Part shown: piece after piece, positions 52,555-63,250 of the stretch | How the letters are laid out: each line of letters starts with the position of its first letter | How positions within the stretch are numbered: the first letter of the stretch is position 1 | Assembly: GCA_038396605.1 (NCBI GenBank) | Contig: CP121690.1 | Coordinates: forward strand, 1,768,500 to 1,832,499 | Source of the DNA: Eubacteriales bacterium mix99 | GTDB lineage: Bacteria > Bacillota > Clostridia > Caldicoprobacterales > DTU083 | Length of the DNA: 64,000 nt | Direction of reading: 5' to 3' | Notes under the pieces: generated by a model | Databases searched by the model: none | The model's input: only the letters and a program-made list of their open reading frames with translations | Told to the model about the DNA's origin: nothing | Position numbers and translations under genes: made by a program

Positions 52555-54177
52555 ATGCAGGCAACAGTCAACGCCGGCGTTTATTGCCGGCTTTCCGTAG
52601 ATGACCCCGATACAGACGAAAGCGAAAGCATCCAAACCCAGAAAGCAATGCTGACGGACTACTGCCATCAGCACGGATTTCATATCGTGGATTACTTTAT
52701 TGACGACGGAGTGAGCGGAACTTCATTCGACCGCCCGGATTTCCGGCGAATGCTGGATGCCATCGAATCCGGAACCATCAATACCGTGATCTGCAAGGAT
52801 CTGAGCCGTTTCGGCCGAAACTATTATGAGTCCGGAATGTACCTGGATAATTACTTTATCCGTAAAAACATCCGGTTCATCGCGCCTGGCAACTCGGTGG
52901 ACAGCGCCAACGGAGCTTACAATCTGAGCGTTCCAATTTTGAACATGATGAACGACTTCTACGCCCGTGATATTTCCACCAAAACCAGGGACGCGAAAAA
53001 AGCCCGCGCCAAACAGGGGATGTACCTTGCCGCCAAAGCTCCTTACGGGTACGTCAAAGATCCCGCCGACCGGCATCACCTGATTGTAGACGAGGATGCG
53101 GCGGCGATCGTCCAGCGCATTTTTGACATGGCGGCCCACGGGGCGGGCTATAACAAGATTGCCCGAACGCTCCACGTCGAGGGCATCCCTAATCCGCTGA
53201 CCTACTTCAACCAGAAAAACCCGGACTATTATCACAGCGACTACTGGAAACAGGGTACGCAGTGGCATGTGACGTCCATCCAGTCCATCCTGAACAATCC
53301 CGTCTATCTGGGCTGCGTCGCCCACAACCGGGTGGGCAGCAAGGTCATGAACGGGAAAACGGAGAAAAAAGCCAGGGAGGATTGGATTGTGGTGGAACAT
53401 ACGCATGAGCCGCTGGTCAGCGCGGAGCAATGGGAAATTGTTCATAAACAGATGGAATCCAGACGCAGAGCGCAAAAGGATGGAGAGCCGCAGATGTTCG
53501 CGGGACTCCTCCACTGCTCAGACTGTGGCAGCGCCCTTTCCTTCTCGGCCGTTCATCGCAAGACAAAGCCGGACGGCGGACAGTACAAATGCTGGTATTA
53601 CATGCGCCACGGCAAGGAATACTGTTCCAGCCACTACATCACCCTGGATCAGCTCAGTACCGTTGTTCTGGACGATATCCGCAGGCAGGCCCGGTATGCG
53701 TATTTTTACCATGGGCAGTATCTGAAAACGCTCAAGGAGGCCAAAGCCGAGCAGAGCGTCAAGCAGCTTCAGAGCCGGAAAAAAGAGGCTGAGAAATGTA
53801 AAAAGCGCCTTGCGGCGCTGGACGGCATCCTCAAGAAGCTGCTGGAACAGAACGCGGCGGGAGCCATCACAAACGAGCGCTTCGCCGCCCTGTCAGCCGA
53901 TTACGAGCAGGAACACAAAGCACTGGAGGAAACGGTCGCGGACTATGAAAAAGCCGCACAGAGCGCCCGTGAAGGCGAGGAACAGGCGGAGCAGTTCGTG
54001 AAACTGATTCAAGAATACACAAATCTGACTGCACTGGACGCCCGGATTCTTAATAAGCTGATCGACAAAATCGTCGTTCATCAGCGGGAGAAGGACGCAG
54101 AGGGCAATATCACCCAACTGGTGGAAATTTATTATAAATTTGTAGGAATGACCGTACTTAATTTTAAGGAACAATAA
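52555..54177 (+). CDS. Large serine recombinase (integrase) of the island
   Basis: 540 residues. Resolvase domain with the nucleophile Ser in GVYCRLSVDD and ICKDLSRFGRNYYESG; recombinase domain with KAPYGYVKDPADRHHLIVDEDAAAIVQRIF; zinc ribbon LLHCSDCGSALSF with a later C-x-x-x (EYCSSHYI); a coiled coil at about residue 400-490. This is the TnpX/TndX type used for site-specific integration and excision. It ends 24 bp before the right junction, and both junctions lie in a tRNA-Ala, so it is the obvious agent of the insertion. GGAAAGGAG precedes the ATG. Confidence 0.93.
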   Translation: MQATVNAGVYCRLSVDDPDTDESESIQTQKAMLTDYCHQHGFHIVDYFIDDGVSGTSFDRPDFRRMLDAIESGTINTVICKDLSRFGRNYYESGMYLDNYFIRKNIRFIAPGNSVDSANGAYNLSVPILNMMNDFYARDISTKTRDAKKARAKQGMYLAAKAPYGYVKDPADRHHLIVDEDAAAIVQRIFDMAAHGAGYNKIARTLHVEGIPNPLTYFNQKNPDYYHSDYWKQGTQWHVTSIQSILNNPVYLGCVAHNRVGSKVMNGKTEKKAREDWIVVEHTHEPLVSAEQWEIVHKQMESRRRAQKDGEPQMFAGLLHCSDCGSALSFSAVHRKTKPDGGQYKCWYYMRHGKEYCSSHYITLDQLSTVVLDDIRRQARYAYFYHGQYLKTLKEAKAEQSVKQLQSRKKEAEKCKKRLAALDGILKKLLEQNAAGAITNERFAALSADYEQEHKALEETVADYEKAAQSAREGEEQAEQFVKLIQEYTNLTALDARILNKLIDKIVVHQREKDAEGNITQLVEIYYKFVGMTVLNFKEQ

Positions 54178-54200
54178 TCTGTGGTTTTATTAACATACCA

Positions 54201-54233
54201 AGGTAGAGAGTTCGAATCTCTTCAGGTCCACCA
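54201..54233 (+). pseudogene. 3' part of host tRNA-Ala (attR)
   Basis: GAGAG-TTCGAAT-CTCTT T-arm, CAGGTCC acceptor strand, A and CCA, which complement the 5' part at 28900. The attR core AGGTAGAG is at 54201-54208, and the arm TGTGGTTTTA (54180-54189) lies inside the island. Confidence 0.85.
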
Positions 54234-54237
54234 AAAA

Positions 54238-54269
54238 GTCAGGAATCATCCGATTTCCTGGCTTTTTTT
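54238..54269 (+). terminator. Terminator of the former host tRNA-Ala
   Basis: GTCAGGAA, 9-nt loop, TTCCTGGC followed by seven T, directly after the tRNA 3' end; now separated from its promoter by the island. Confidence 0.88.
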
Positions 54270-54316
54270 ATTGAAAAAATCTGTACGGAAATAAAAAGAT
54301 GAAGGATGGTGTGGAA

Positions 54317-55090
54317 ATGAACATGTTTGATCTGACGGGGCAGGTAGCCGTCGTTACCGGGGCATCCAGCGGACTGGGGGCCGATGCAGCCAGGGCCTAT
54401 GCGGCTCAGGGCGCACAGGTGGCTCTTTTGGCCAGGAGAAAGGAAAAGCTGGAATCCGTCGTGGCAGAAATTGAGGCAGCCGGCGGCACGGCGATTGCCG
54501 TGCCATGTGATGTTTCCAACGAGGAAAATGTTAAAAATGCAGTGAAAACGGTACTGGATCATTTCGGCAAGATCGATATTCTGCTGAACGATGCCGGAAT
54601 TGCCGTGGGCGGATCGGTGGAAGACCTTCCGGCCGAGCAGTGGGATCGTGTGATGAGCATCAACGCAAAGGGTCCCTATCTGATGAGTAAATATGTGATA
54701 CCCGGCATGAAGGAAAGAAAATATGGCAAAGTCGTCAATGTCGCCTCTGTGAATGCAATCCTGGGGGACAAGCCGGCTCCACTGGTCCGACATTCCTATA
54801 ATGCATCAAAGGGCTCCGTGATGGGACTGACGATTGGCATGGCAGCATCCCTGATGCAGTACGGCATTACGGTAAACGCAGTGTGCCCGGGACTGTTTGA
54901 ATCGGAGATGACAGAGAATACCCTGTTCAAAGCGAAAGACTTTATGAAAATGTATAATTCCCTTTGCCCTGCTTCCAGGCCGGGACGAAAAGGGGAACTG
55001 TCCGGGACGATTCTGTTCCTGTCTTCAGAGGCATCCAGCTATGTTACCGGGCAGGCCATTGTCGTGGACGGAGGCTTTTCGATTACATGA
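54317..55090 (+). CDS. Short-chain dehydrogenase/reductase
   Basis: 257 residues from MNMFDLTGQ (AAGGATGG upstream; the ATG at 54299 has no good site). Rossmann motif TGASSGLGADAARAYAAQGA, NDAG, and the catalytic Ser-Tyr-Lys as NVASVNAILG and YNASKGSV. It reduces or oxidises an alcohol or carbonyl with NAD(P). The class matches gluconate 5-dehydrogenase or FabG relatives; substrate unknown. Stands alone. Confidence 0.88.
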   Translation: MNMFDLTGQVAVVTGASSGLGADAARAYAAQGAQVALLARRKEKLESVVAEIEAAGGTAIAVPCDVSNEENVKNAVKTVLDHFGKIDILLNDAGIAVGGSVEDLPAEQWDRVMSINAKGPYLMSKYVIPGMKERKYGKVVNVASVNAILGDKPAPLVRHSYNASKGSVMGLTIGMAASLMQYGITVNAVCPGLFESEMTENTLFKAKDFMKMYNSLCPASRPGRKGELSGTILFLSSEASSYVTGQAIVVDGGFSIT

Positions 55091-55184
55091 TGGGCGGTTG
55101 CTGCTGAGGCTTGCAGCTTATTGAATGGTTCAATTGTTGCAGGCATGCTGACAGTACTGCTGCAAGTTGCAGTGTAAGAATCAA

Positions 55185-55228
55185 AAATGGGCAGGAAACA
55201 GATGATTTTATCTGTCGCCTGCCCATTT
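55185..55228. terminator. Bidirectional terminator between SDR and ABC genes
   Basis: AAATGGGCAGG ... CCTGCCCATTT with an inner ACAGAT/ATCTGT helix. The genes converge here, so it can serve both strands. Confidence 0.85.
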
Positions 55229-55255
55229 GAGGTGTTGGTTTCTTTCTGAATTTGT

Positions 55256-58200
55256 TTATTCGGTGCGCAGTGCAACCACCGGATCCTTCTTCGCAGCGCT
55301 ACGGGAGGGGATCAGGCCGGAGAACAGCGTCAGCACCACACTGATGGCGATGAGAATCAGAGCCGCCTGCCATGGCAGGAATGCATTGAGCTCCATGATG
55401 CCGGTTACCTTGTGCAAAATCATATTGATGGGGATACAAAGCGCATAGGTCACCAGGATTCCCAGAACTCCTGAGGAAAATCCGATGATCATGGTTTCCG
55501 CATTGAACAGGCTGGACACGTTCCGCTTCGATGCGCCAATGGCACGGAGGATGCCGATTTCCTTGGTCCGTTCCTGAACGGAAATCAGTGTAATGACGCC
55601 GATCATGATAGAGGAAACAATCAGGGAAATGGCAACGAAAGCAATCAGGACATACGAAATGGTATTGATGATGGTGTTTATGGAAGACATCATCAAGCCG
55701 ACAATATCCGTATAAGTGATCTGCTTCATCTCATCCACGGATTTATTGTATGCCTTGATTGCGTCCGCGATGGTATCCTTCGCTTCAAAGGTGGAGGCAT
55801 ACAGGTTGATGGAGGACGGGGTGTCCAGGTTCACGTATCCGAGATTCTTCAGATTATCGTCCAGTGTGGAATCCGAGAATTCTGCAGGCAGAAACTTATC
55901 ATAATAGGCAGCGGTCTGAGCCGGTGTATAGGAAGGCAGTGCAGCATCCAGAGCGGCGGCAAGCTGCTCCGGTGTCATGGCTGCCAGCTTCTGCTCCGCC
56001 CCTTTGGCATATTGCCCGGAAATCTGTTTTTCCATAGCTTCCCTGAAATATTTGTTCAGCGTTTCATCGTCCAGGGAGTGGATGTAATCCTGTGCTTTTT
56101 CCTGGTTCATGCCTGCTTGTTGAGAATACGCATCCGTCATGGTCTTTTCCAGGTCTTCCCGTGTTTTGCCCTGCATGTATTTCTCCATCTGCGACTGCAG
56201 ATATTCATCCGTCGGGGTACTCATGATATTGGTATAGAGCTTTGCTTTTTCCGCTATGGGCAAAGATCCGGCGTATTCCCGGAACCTGGCATCCTTCTCC
56301 CCGCTTGTGAGCTCCGTATCCTCGGCCTTGAAAGGAAGACCGGTGAATATATCTTTTGCTTTGTCTGACAGCTGGGTTTTTACGGCGTCCGTGGCATTGG
56401 AGTGCTCAATGACATATTTCGTCAGCTTATCCGTATAACCAATGGACCCTGTCAGCATGGAAGCCAGAGCATCCTTATCCGGACGGATAATACCGCAGAC
56501 TTTCAGATCGATACCGTTGTCATACAGATAGTTCATACCGGTATCGGTGTCCGAAAGGTCCTTGTACAGGCCGGTTGCATCATCATAACCATACCGGTCG
56601 GCGTTCAGTACCACCCTGAAATCCATATCGCAGATTTCCCTGTATGTCCATTTTTTGCTCTCGGATTTCACTTTTTCTCCGTTCATGGCAGCTTTCATAA
56701 TCTTCGTCATGTTTTCGGTGGATTCCAGGCCAAGGGCATACAGTGTCAGGTCGTCCAATTCGTTATTCTTGTCCAGGACAAGCACAATTTCGTTATAGTG
56801 CTTCGGCCAGGAACCGTAGACCAGATCATACTGGCTTTCCAAAAGACCGCTGGTCAGTTTGCCGTTTTCACCGGGAAGCATTTCCTCCCACATGTTCAGT
56901 CTGTTGCCGGGCATGGCACCCATCTGAGCCATGGGAATGTTATCCCTGTTCTCTGTCATGGAAGACATATCGATGTTCATGTTTTCTTCCACCAGATTAT
57001 TCAGCAGCTCGGTCGGATCGGAACGGAGAATGGTGCCGTCCGATTCTTTCGTATACGTCAGGAAATCCATATCGTATGTGTACTTGATTCCGCTGACCGC
57101 ATCATGAAGGCCGGATGTACCTGCTGCATCGCTTTTTTCCTTTTCCAGCCAGGATCGAAAGGACTTCAGGTCATTTTCCCTTGTCTCCATGTCGCTGAGG
57201 GAATTGACCAGATCATATGTGATGGGATTTGGATAGACCGCATCCAGTTTATGATTGGGCTTTTTGTCTTTTGCCTTGATGACCGTATCCATCAGGGATC
57301 CCAAATCCGCCACAGAGGATTCAATGGTCAGCGGATAGGAGGATAGAGTGTTCTCCTGTACATAATCAATGTAAGCAGTAAATCCCTGGGATAAGGCCAG
57401 GATCAATGCGATGCCGATAATGCCGATACTGCCGGCAAATGAAGTCAGGATCGTCCGGCCCTTTTTTGTCATCAGATTTTTCAGGGATAGGGAAAAAGAA
57501 GTCCCCAGGGACATGGAAGTTTTCTTTTTTCTCTTCTTTGCTGTTTTTTCGTTCTTTTTTTGGTCTTTTGCCTGTGCAAAATGATATTCGTCATCCGTAA
57601 ACGGGACATTGTCGTCGGTGATCTGACCGTCCAGCATCCGGATGATACGAGAGGCATACCGGTCAGCAAGGCTTGCATTGTGCGTAACCATGATAACCAG
57701 CCGGTCCTCCGATATATCCTTCAATACATCCATCACCTGGACACTGGTGGTGGTATCGAGAGCGCCGGTGGGCTCATCTGCAAGGATAATATCCGGGTTG
57801 TTGACCAGGGCGCGGGCAATGGCCACACGCTGCATCTGTCCTCCGGACAGCTCATTGGGCCTTTTGTTCAATTGATCGCCCAGGCCGACATCATTGAGAA
57901 CCTTTGTGGCGCGGTCCCTTCGCTCTTCCCTGGACACCCCGGACAGCGTCAGTGCCAGTTCCACATTCTGCAGGACCGTTTGATGCGGGATCAGATTATA
58001 GTTCTGGAATACAAAACCGATGGATTCATTTCGATAGGAGTCCCACTCCCGGTCGGTAAAGTCCCGGGTGGATTTTCCGTTGATGATCAGATCGCCCTCG
58101 GTATATTGATCGAGGCCACCAATAATATTCAGCATGGTTGTTTTTCCGCAGCCGGATGGTCCGAGAATACAAACAAATTCATTTTCGCGGAATTTTGACG

Positions 58201-58273
58201 AGATTCCTTTCAGCGCATGTACTGCGTCGTCTCCGGCCGGGTAATCTTTTTTGATGTTCTTGAGTTCCAACAT
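55256..58273 (-). CDS. MacB-like ABC transporter, ATPase fused to FtsX-type permease
   Basis: 1005 residues. The ATPase (about 1-230) has [32 protein letters not shown] and [14 protein letters not shown] Lys-rich linker (about 235-250) leads to the first transmembrane helix ([17 protein letters not shown]), a long extracellular domain of about 500 residues and three C-terminal helices (FtsX domain, [20 protein letters not shown]). Such proteins act in export of peptides or in antibiotic and envelope stress response, not in simple transport through the membrane core. Family members in Clostridia are common but poorly studied. Confidence 0.9.
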   Translation of the reverse strand: MLELKNIKKDYPAGDDAVHALKGISSKFRENEFVCILGPSGCGKTTMLNIIGGLDQYTEGDLIINGKSTRDFTDREWDSYRNESIGFVFQNYNLIPHQTVLQNVELALTLSGVSREERRDRATKVLNDVGLGDQLNKRPNELSGGQMQRVAIARALVNNPDIILADEPTGALDTTTSVQVMDVLKDISEDRLVIMVTHNASLADRYASRIIRMLDGQITDDNVPFTDDEYHFAQAKDQKKNEKTAKKRKKKTSMSLGTSFSLSLKNLMTKKGRTILTSFAGSIGIIGIALILALSQGFTAYIDYVQENTLSSYPLTIESSVADLGSLMDTVIKAKDKKPNHKLDAVYPNPITYDLVNSLSDMETRENDLKSFRSWLEKEKSDAAGTSGLHDAVSGIKYTYDMDFLTYTKESDGTILRSDPTELLNNLVEENMNIDMSSMTENRDNIPMAQMGAMPGNRLNMWEEMLPGENGKLTSGLLESQYDLVYGSWPKHYNEIVLVLDKNNELDDLTLYALGLESTENMTKIMKAAMNGEKVKSESKKWTYREICDMDFRVVLNADRYGYDDATGLYKDLSDTDTGMNYLYDNGIDLKVCGIIRPDKDALASMLTGSIGYTDKLTKYVIEHSNATDAVKTQLSDKAKDIFTGLPFKAEDTELTSGEKDARFREYAGSLPIAEKAKLYTNIMSTPTDEYLQSQMEKYMQGKTREDLEKTMTDAYSQQAGMNQEKAQDYIHSLDDETLNKYFREAMEKQISGQYAKGAEQKLAAMTPEQLAAALDAALPSYTPAQTAAYYDKFLPAEFSDSTLDDNLKNLGYVNLDTPSSINLYASTFEAKDTIADAIKAYNKSVDEMKQITYTDIVGLMMSSINTIINTISYVLIAFVAISLIVSSIMIGVITLISVQERTKEIGILRAIGASKRNVSSLFNAETMIIGFSSGVLGILVTYALCIPINMILHKVTGIMELNAFLPWQAALILIAISVVLTLFSGLIPSRSAAKKDPVVALRTE

Positions 58274-58455
58274 AAGGTAGATTTCGCTCCTTTTGTTTTT
58301 TTTGCATCGGAAAAGTCGCTGCCTTCTCTACATCTCCCCTATGTATGAACGCAGCGTATCACAATATTAGCAGGATACGCTTTAAAAATCAGCGGCAAAG
58401 CCAGCTGACGAAACGCCTTCCCGGACATAAAGCCATTGTAGGTTATTATACTCAA

Positions 58456-58569
58456 AATTCCGCATTTAATCAATACGCAACCTTCCTGAGCCACGAAACC
58501 TGCGGAATTAGGGCTGCGAGCCTGCCTGTATGGGACACCCCCTGCATTTTAAGAAAAATTTGCGTATTG
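58456..58569. repeat. Two interleaved inverted repeats in the intergenic region
   Basis: AATTCCGCA (58456-58464) pairs with TGCGGAATT (58501-58509), and CAATACGCAA (58471-58480) pairs with TTGCGTATTG (58560-58569). The order A-B-A'-B' would make a pseudoknot in RNA. The whole gap 58274-58689 has no other gene. Confidence 0.5.
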
Positions 58570-58689
58570 GGCATAGTGGGATGGTACACGTAAAGACTAA
58601 AAAGCAAGGAGAGATTTCAGGAATCTCTGGCGATATTTCAGGTTTTCAGTTATAATAAAGGGAAACCGGAACAGGAGGAAAGGGAAGTA

Positions 58690-59439
58690 TTGGATACGTT
58701 GGACAAAATAAAATACAGAAATCACAGAAAGGCTGTCCGAATAGTTTCGGTTGTAGCGGTGATTGCTTTTTTTGTGGTATCTACCATACTACTGTGGAAG
58801 CCGATTACCAGCACCTTTTCCGATCCAAGGCAGTTTCGCAGCTGGGTCGACCGGCATGGTGTGCTGGGAAGACTGGTCTTTGTCGGCATGGTGATTTTGC
58901 AGGTGCTGTTTGCCCTGATTCCGGGGGAACCGCTGGAAGTTGGCGCAGGTTATGCTTTCGGTATTCTGGAAGGCACGTTGTTGTGCCTGGTGGGCATGGC
59001 ACTGGGTTCGATCATGATCTTTCTGTTTACGAGGCGATTCGGATTGAAAATGGCAGAAACCATCGTCGGGAAAGAAAGAATAGATTCCATGTGGTTTATG
59101 AAGTCCAGCAATCACCTGAATCTTCTGGTTTTTTTCCTGTTTTTTATTCCGGGCACGCCAAAAGATGTGATTACATACTTTGTTGGATTGACTCCCATCA
59201 AGCTGACAACCTTTCTTGGTCTCTCCTCTGTTGCCCGGATTCCTTCCATTGTTACCTCCACCATTACAGGCAATGCATTGGGAGTAAAAAACTACAGGAT
59301 AGCATTGATTGTTTATGCGATTACCGGAGCCATCAGTCTGATCGGAGTCTGCGTCTGCAAAAAGCTTTCCGGGAATCGACAAAAGGAAGTACAGGAGGAG
59401 ACGGCTGAGATGGTTCAGGACAGGAAGTCGGAATCATAA
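58690..59439 (+). CDS. TVP38/TMEM64-family membrane protein
   Basis: 249 residues, TTG start behind AGGAGGAAAGGG. Six hydrophobic segments; FALIPGEPLEVGAGYAFG, GSIMIFLFTRRFG and FIPGTPKDVITYFVGLTP are the core of the SNARE-associated (DedA-like) family, thought to act in lipid scrambling or transport. A putative membrane protein gene of the YtvI type follows 48 bp later. A TATAAT at about 58652 is probably the -10 of this gene. Confidence 0.88.
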   Translation: MDTLDKIKYRNHRKAVRIVSVVAVIAFFVVSTILLWKPITSTFSDPRQFRSWVDRHGVLGRLVFVGMVILQVLFALIPGEPLEVGAGYAFGILEGTLLCLVGMALGSIMIFLFTRRFGLKMAETIVGKERIDSMWFMKSSNHLNLLVFFLFFIPGTPKDVITYFVGLTPIKLTTFLGLSSVARIPSIVTSTITGNALGVKNYRIALIVYAITGAISLIGVCVCKKLSGNRQKEVQEETAEMVQDRKSES

Positions 59440-59487
59440 GAGTGAAGAATTTATCGCTGAAAGCAAAAGCGGGAAAGAGGGTAAGGT

Positions 59488-60561
59488 TTGGATATCGGGC
59501 AAAAAAAGACATTTATCATTAATGCGTTTTTTATCGCTATTATTGTTATACTGGGTTATTTGACCATCAAGTATTTATTGGCCTGGCTGATGCCATTTGT
59601 TATTGCGTTTCTTATAGCGACGATTCTGCAAAAGCCTGTCAGCTGGATCAGCAGGAAGATACGGGTGAAGAAAAGTATTGTGGCGGTTTTCGTCACTCTG
59701 CTGACTGTGCTGGTCTTTATGATGCTGATCTGGATTTTGGCCTATAACGGGATCAACAGCATTGTTGATTTTTTCAAAAGCCTTCCTGTATGGTTTCAGG
59801 AGAAAGCACCTTCTGTAGTCCGGGCACTGGAAGACCAGCTTAAGGGGTTGTTGGAAGGATTGCCTTCCGAATGGGAAGGACAGATCAATACGGGATTGAA
59901 TAACGTACTTCATACCATAGAGAGCAGCCTGACCAGTTTTTCCGGGAAAGCGGTGCGATGGGTCGCCGGCATGGCCACCAAGCTGCCCGGGATCCTGATG
60001 AGTACGATCATCAGCATTGTGGCATTGTTTTTTATCAGTGTGGGATATGACACTATCAAAAACTCTTTCAAGCATCATATTCCGCTTAAATACCGGAAGC
60101 TGGTGTCCAATGTATGGAATACCAGCGGGCGGACATTGGCCAAAATGCTGCAGGGATATGTTCTGATCCTGCTGATTACGTTTGTGGAGCTTTCCGTTGG
60201 ATTCTCCCTGCTGTGGGTGGACTATCCCATTCTCATTGCCGCTGTCACTGCGTTGTTGGATATTTTGCCGGTGCTTGGTACTGGGACGATCCTGATTCCA
60301 TGGGCCCTGATTTCCATTTTGCTGGGAGAGATTCCGAAAGGAATCGGTCTGCTGGTTCTATATGCCATCATTACCGTGGTACGCAATATCATAGAGCCCC
60401 GGATCATTGGAGCACGGATCGGCCTTCATCCTCTGGTAACCCTGGTCGCCATGTACCTGGGACTGCATTTGTTTGGAGTAGTGGGTATGCTGCTGCTTCC
60501 CCTGATTGTGATCCTGATGAAAGGCATCCGTTCCTCCGGGGTGTTGGAAGTATGGAAATAA
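59488..60561 (+). CDS. ytvI: AI-2E family transporter, sporulation protein YtvI-like
   Basis: 357 residues, TTG start. Seven to eight hydrophobic segments; FVIAFLIATILQKPVSWISRK, LITFVELSVGFSLLWVDYPILIAAVTALLDILPVLGTGTILIPW and IIEPRIIGARIGLHPLVTLVAMYLGL are the UPF0118 core. The first and last parts fit YtvI, which is expressed in the mother cell. A terminator follows. It is a transporter-like protein of unknown substrate. Confidence 0.82.
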   Translation: MDIGQKKTFIINAFFIAIIVILGYLTIKYLLAWLMPFVIAFLIATILQKPVSWISRKIRVKKSIVAVFVTLLTVLVFMMLIWILAYNGINSIVDFFKSLPVWFQEKAPSVVRALEDQLKGLLEGLPSEWEGQINTGLNNVLHTIESSLTSFSGKAVRWVAGMATKLPGILMSTIISIVALFFISVGYDTIKNSFKHHIPLKYRKLVSNVWNTSGRTLAKMLQGYVLILLITFVELSVGFSLLWVDYPILIAAVTALLDILPVLGTGTILIPWALISILLGEIPKGIGLLVLYAIITVVRNIIEPRIIGARIGLHPLVTLVAMYLGLHLFGVVGMLLLPLIVILMKGIRSSGVLEVWK

Positions 60562-60751
60562 GACCGTGTTGGGCGTTTCCGGTGTGATGGAAAGTTATAG
60601 CGTGGATGTTGCCGGATCCGTGGGACACAAGGACTCTACCTTTCTCACCAACGGTTTGCCTGCGACAATGCATTCTTCCGATCCCATACTTCCAGAAAGT
60701 GATCCGGATTTCCCGGGGCGCCGGTGAGGCCAGCCGGGAGGATAGCCGCAT

Positions 60752-60775
60752 AGCCGGTTTCGGCTTTTATTTTAT
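60752..60775 (+). terminator. Terminator after ytvI
   Basis: AGCCG, GTTT loop, CGGCT, TTTATTTTAT. It overlaps the 3' end of the convergent lipid kinase gene. Confidence 0.7.
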
Positions 60776-61717
60776 GGCGGAATCCTGTTGGGAAGAAGGA
60801 TCGTCTGCAGCCAATACCAGAACACGGTGAAGGCTTTTTACCTGAATGGCTGGGCCCTCGCAGGCATATTCGCCGTCCAGGGACCATTCCATGGGCTTTT
60901 CTGTTTCAATGACAAATTCCCCGGAGTGGAAAAATTCAATTCCCTTATAGGAATAATCCTGATTGGCCAATGCGTGCAGCAGAGGGGGCCATTCCAGGAC
61001 ATTCTCCGGCATACGGCACAGCAGCACTTCAAAGATCCCGTCGTCCATGGCAACGGAATCGGTTGGCAGGGACATAAAGCCAGCCATGGACAGGGTATTG
61101 CAAACCGCGCCGAAGCAATAATCCCCTTCATGAACCTCCTTGCCCGATGTAAGCTGGATATGCAGGGGCTTGATGTTGGATACATCTCGAATGCCGCTGA
61201 GGACATACGCTGCATATCCAAGTATGTTTTTCATCTCCTGGGGGGTGGAATAAGAGGCCCGGGTAAAGGCGCCAAAAGCTGCCACATAAACGAAATACCG
61301 ATCATTCATTTTTCCCACATCCATTGGGCGTCCGGTTGCTTCCAGAATTTCCCTCACGGCCAGGGATACATTATGGGAAAGTTTGTGACTTCGTGCAAAA
61401 TCGTTGGTGCTTCCAGTGGGGATGTACCCGACAGGGACTTTGCAGTTTGCATGTATCACGCCTGTAGCTACTTCATTGAGGGTCCCGTCTCCGCCCAGGC
61501 AAACGATCCGGTCAAATCTGTTGGCATATTCCGCCACAATCCGTGTGGCATCTCCTTTTCCGTTAGTCATAAAGGAAGTAACCTGGCAGCCTTCCCTTTC
61601 AAAGGCGTGGGTCAGATCCGGCAGCTGCCGGATAGCTTGTCCGCGGCCGGCAACCGGATTAAGGATCAACATAATGTTCCGGGACTTCAAAGAAGGCGTA
61701 TTATCGTTTGTTGTCAT
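60767..61717 (-). CDS. YegS/BmrU-family lipid kinase (diacylglycerol kinase-like)
   Basis: 316 residues. ILNPVAGRGQA, CLGGDGTLNEVATGV and GYIPTGSTNDFARSH are the catalytic motifs of the DAGK-like fold; the beta-rich C-terminal half includes FGAFTRASY and MDDGIFEVLL. It phosphorylates diacylglycerol or a related lipid at the inner membrane face, returning it to phospholipid synthesis. Upstream neighbours are unrelated. Start MTTNDNT is chosen; GGAGAA stands upstream. Confidence 0.88.
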   Translation of the reverse strand: MTTNDNTPSLKSRNIMLILNPVAGRGQAIRQLPDLTHAFEREGCQVTSFMTNGKGDATRIVAEYANRFDRIVCLGGDGTLNEVATGVIHANCKVPVGYIPTGSTNDFARSHKLSHNVSLAVREILEATGRPMDVGKMNDRYFVYVAAFGAFTRASYSTPQEMKNILGYAAYVLSGIRDVSNIKPLHIQLTSGKEVHEGDYCFGAVCNTLSMAGFMSLPTDSVAMDDGIFEVLLCRMPENVLEWPPLLHALANQDYSYKGIEFFHSGEFVIETEKPMEWSLDGEYACEGPAIQVKSLHRVLVLAADDPSSQQDSAIK

Positions 61718-61840
61718 GTTTCACTGTTCTCCTTGGTAATCGTTAAATGTTATAATTTCTTTCGCATTCCATTATAACACCGGTTAAATATAAAATAAAC
61801 TTATTTGATGAAGTAAGACATTATACTTACGGTAATAGCT

Positions 61841-63250
61841 TTAGACATTTGATTCAGAAGCGTGCTCCGGATCAGCCTTTTCACAAGATTCATTGGCCGG
61901 AAGGTGCTTCAGACGATATAAATTTGTATTTTTGCCGAAACGTGCGATCAGTCTCAAACCGAAGACACCAACTTTCATCACCAGGGAAAGTGCAATTCGC
62001 CTTAATCCATAATTGGCACCAAAAATCTTCCATATCTGAAAAGAGGACGAAAATGTATAAAATTTCTTTACCGCCTGAAGAAATATTTCCTGCAGTTCCC
62101 ATGGTGTCATTGTTTTTGGAACGAATGTAACATTCATCATATCGTACAGGGACCAATCCTCTGTGAGTATCCTGTTTTCCTTTTTATATTGCTGGTACAC
62201 GACCGTTCCCGGAAACGGCGTCATAATGGCAGGCTGCAGCTGATAGGCATTGACCTTTTTGGAGAATTCAACACTGTGAAGCATGTCCTCTTTCTGATCC
62301 GTGTCAATTCCCAGCACAACGCTCGAAATCAGGCGGATTTTATGTCTTGTGAGTGCTTCGGCACATCGCTCAATGTCGGAAATTTTCTGATGCTTGTTGA
62401 TCTCGTCCAGCGATTTCTGGTTCAGGGATTCAATCCCGACAAGCACACGGCTCAGATGTGCCTGCTGCAGCAAGGTAAGGAGTTCTTCGTCATCCGCCAT
62501 ATCGGTTCGCCCGAAGAAAAACGTTTCCTTGAATATCAGGCCTTCCTGGATCATTCGCCGGCAAATCTCCCTGGCCCGCTCTTTATTCGCAGTGAAGTTA
62601 TCATCCTCGAAATTCATGTATTTGAACCCAAGGCTCTTGTAGTATCGAAGTTCTCCGATCACATTGTCCACACTGCGTTCCCTGTAAGGGTGAAACATAC
62701 GGGAAGTCGTGCAGAACGGGCAGCAAAACGGGCAGCCGCGTGTGGATACGACATTTGCACAATCGCAGCGGGTTTTCAAAATGGAGTAATCGGGGAATGG
62801 TGCATCATCCAGGTTCTTCAGGCATTGGGCATAGACGATTTTTTCCGAACGGCGTCCCTCCACTACATCGAGAATTGCCGTTTCCCCTTCTCCCACAATA
62901 ACCTGATCTGCGTGCCGTGCCGCTTCCTCCGGAAGTGTGCTGGCATGCATTCCCCCGATCAGGATGCGTGCTTTGGATTTCTGATGAAGCATATCAGCAA
63001 TTTCATAAGCTCTCGGAGCATTTGAGGTCATCGTATAGAGGCAGAACACATCCGCGTCCAGCAGTTTCGAATAATCAATATCGGAATAAAGTTCTTCATA
63101 TACTGCAACATCATGTCCTGCATTTTTCAGAATATGACCAAGGATTAAGGGCCCTGTTACGGCATTGGGATGACCATACATCAGATTTCCAATCCGATAA
63201 AGCTTCATTCGGCGCACATCGCTGGCAGGCGTAATAAAAATGATTTTCAA
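61841..63250 (-). CDS. B12-binding-domain radical SAM protein
   Basis: 469 residues. The N-terminal Rossmann-like B12-binding domain (about 1-130) has no clear DxHxxG. The radical SAM motif C-PFC-C-PF-C (CxxxCxxC) lies at about residue 175-182 and is followed by SVDNVIGELRYYKSLGFKYMNFEDDNF and ALTRHKIRLISSVVLGID. Members of this class modify methyl groups, lipids or natural products; the closest described group is the BchE/hopanoid-type methylase family. Substrate unknown. The gene stands alone. Confidence 0.85.
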   Translation of the reverse strand: MKIIFITPASDVRRMKLYRIGNLMYGHPNAVTGPLILGHILKNAGHDVAVYEELYSDIDYSKLLDADVFCLYTMTSNAPRAYEIADMLHQKSKARILIGGMHASTLPEEAARHADQVIVGEGETAILDVVEGRRSEKIVYAQCLKNLDDAPFPDYSILKTRCDCANVVSTRGCPFCCPFCTTSRMFHPYRERSVDNVIGELRYYKSLGFKYMNFEDDNFTANKERAREICRRMIQEGLIFKETFFFGRTDMADDEELLTLLQQAHLSRVLVGIESLNQKSLDEINKHQKISDIERCAEALTRHKIRLISSVVLGIDTDQKEDMLHSVEFSKKVNAYQLQPAIMTPFPGTVVYQQYKKENRILTEDWSLYDMMNVTFVPKTMTPWELQEIFLQAVKKFYTFSSSFQIWKIFGANYGLRRIALSLVMKVGVFGLRLIARFGKNTNLYRLKHLPANESCEKADPEHASESNV

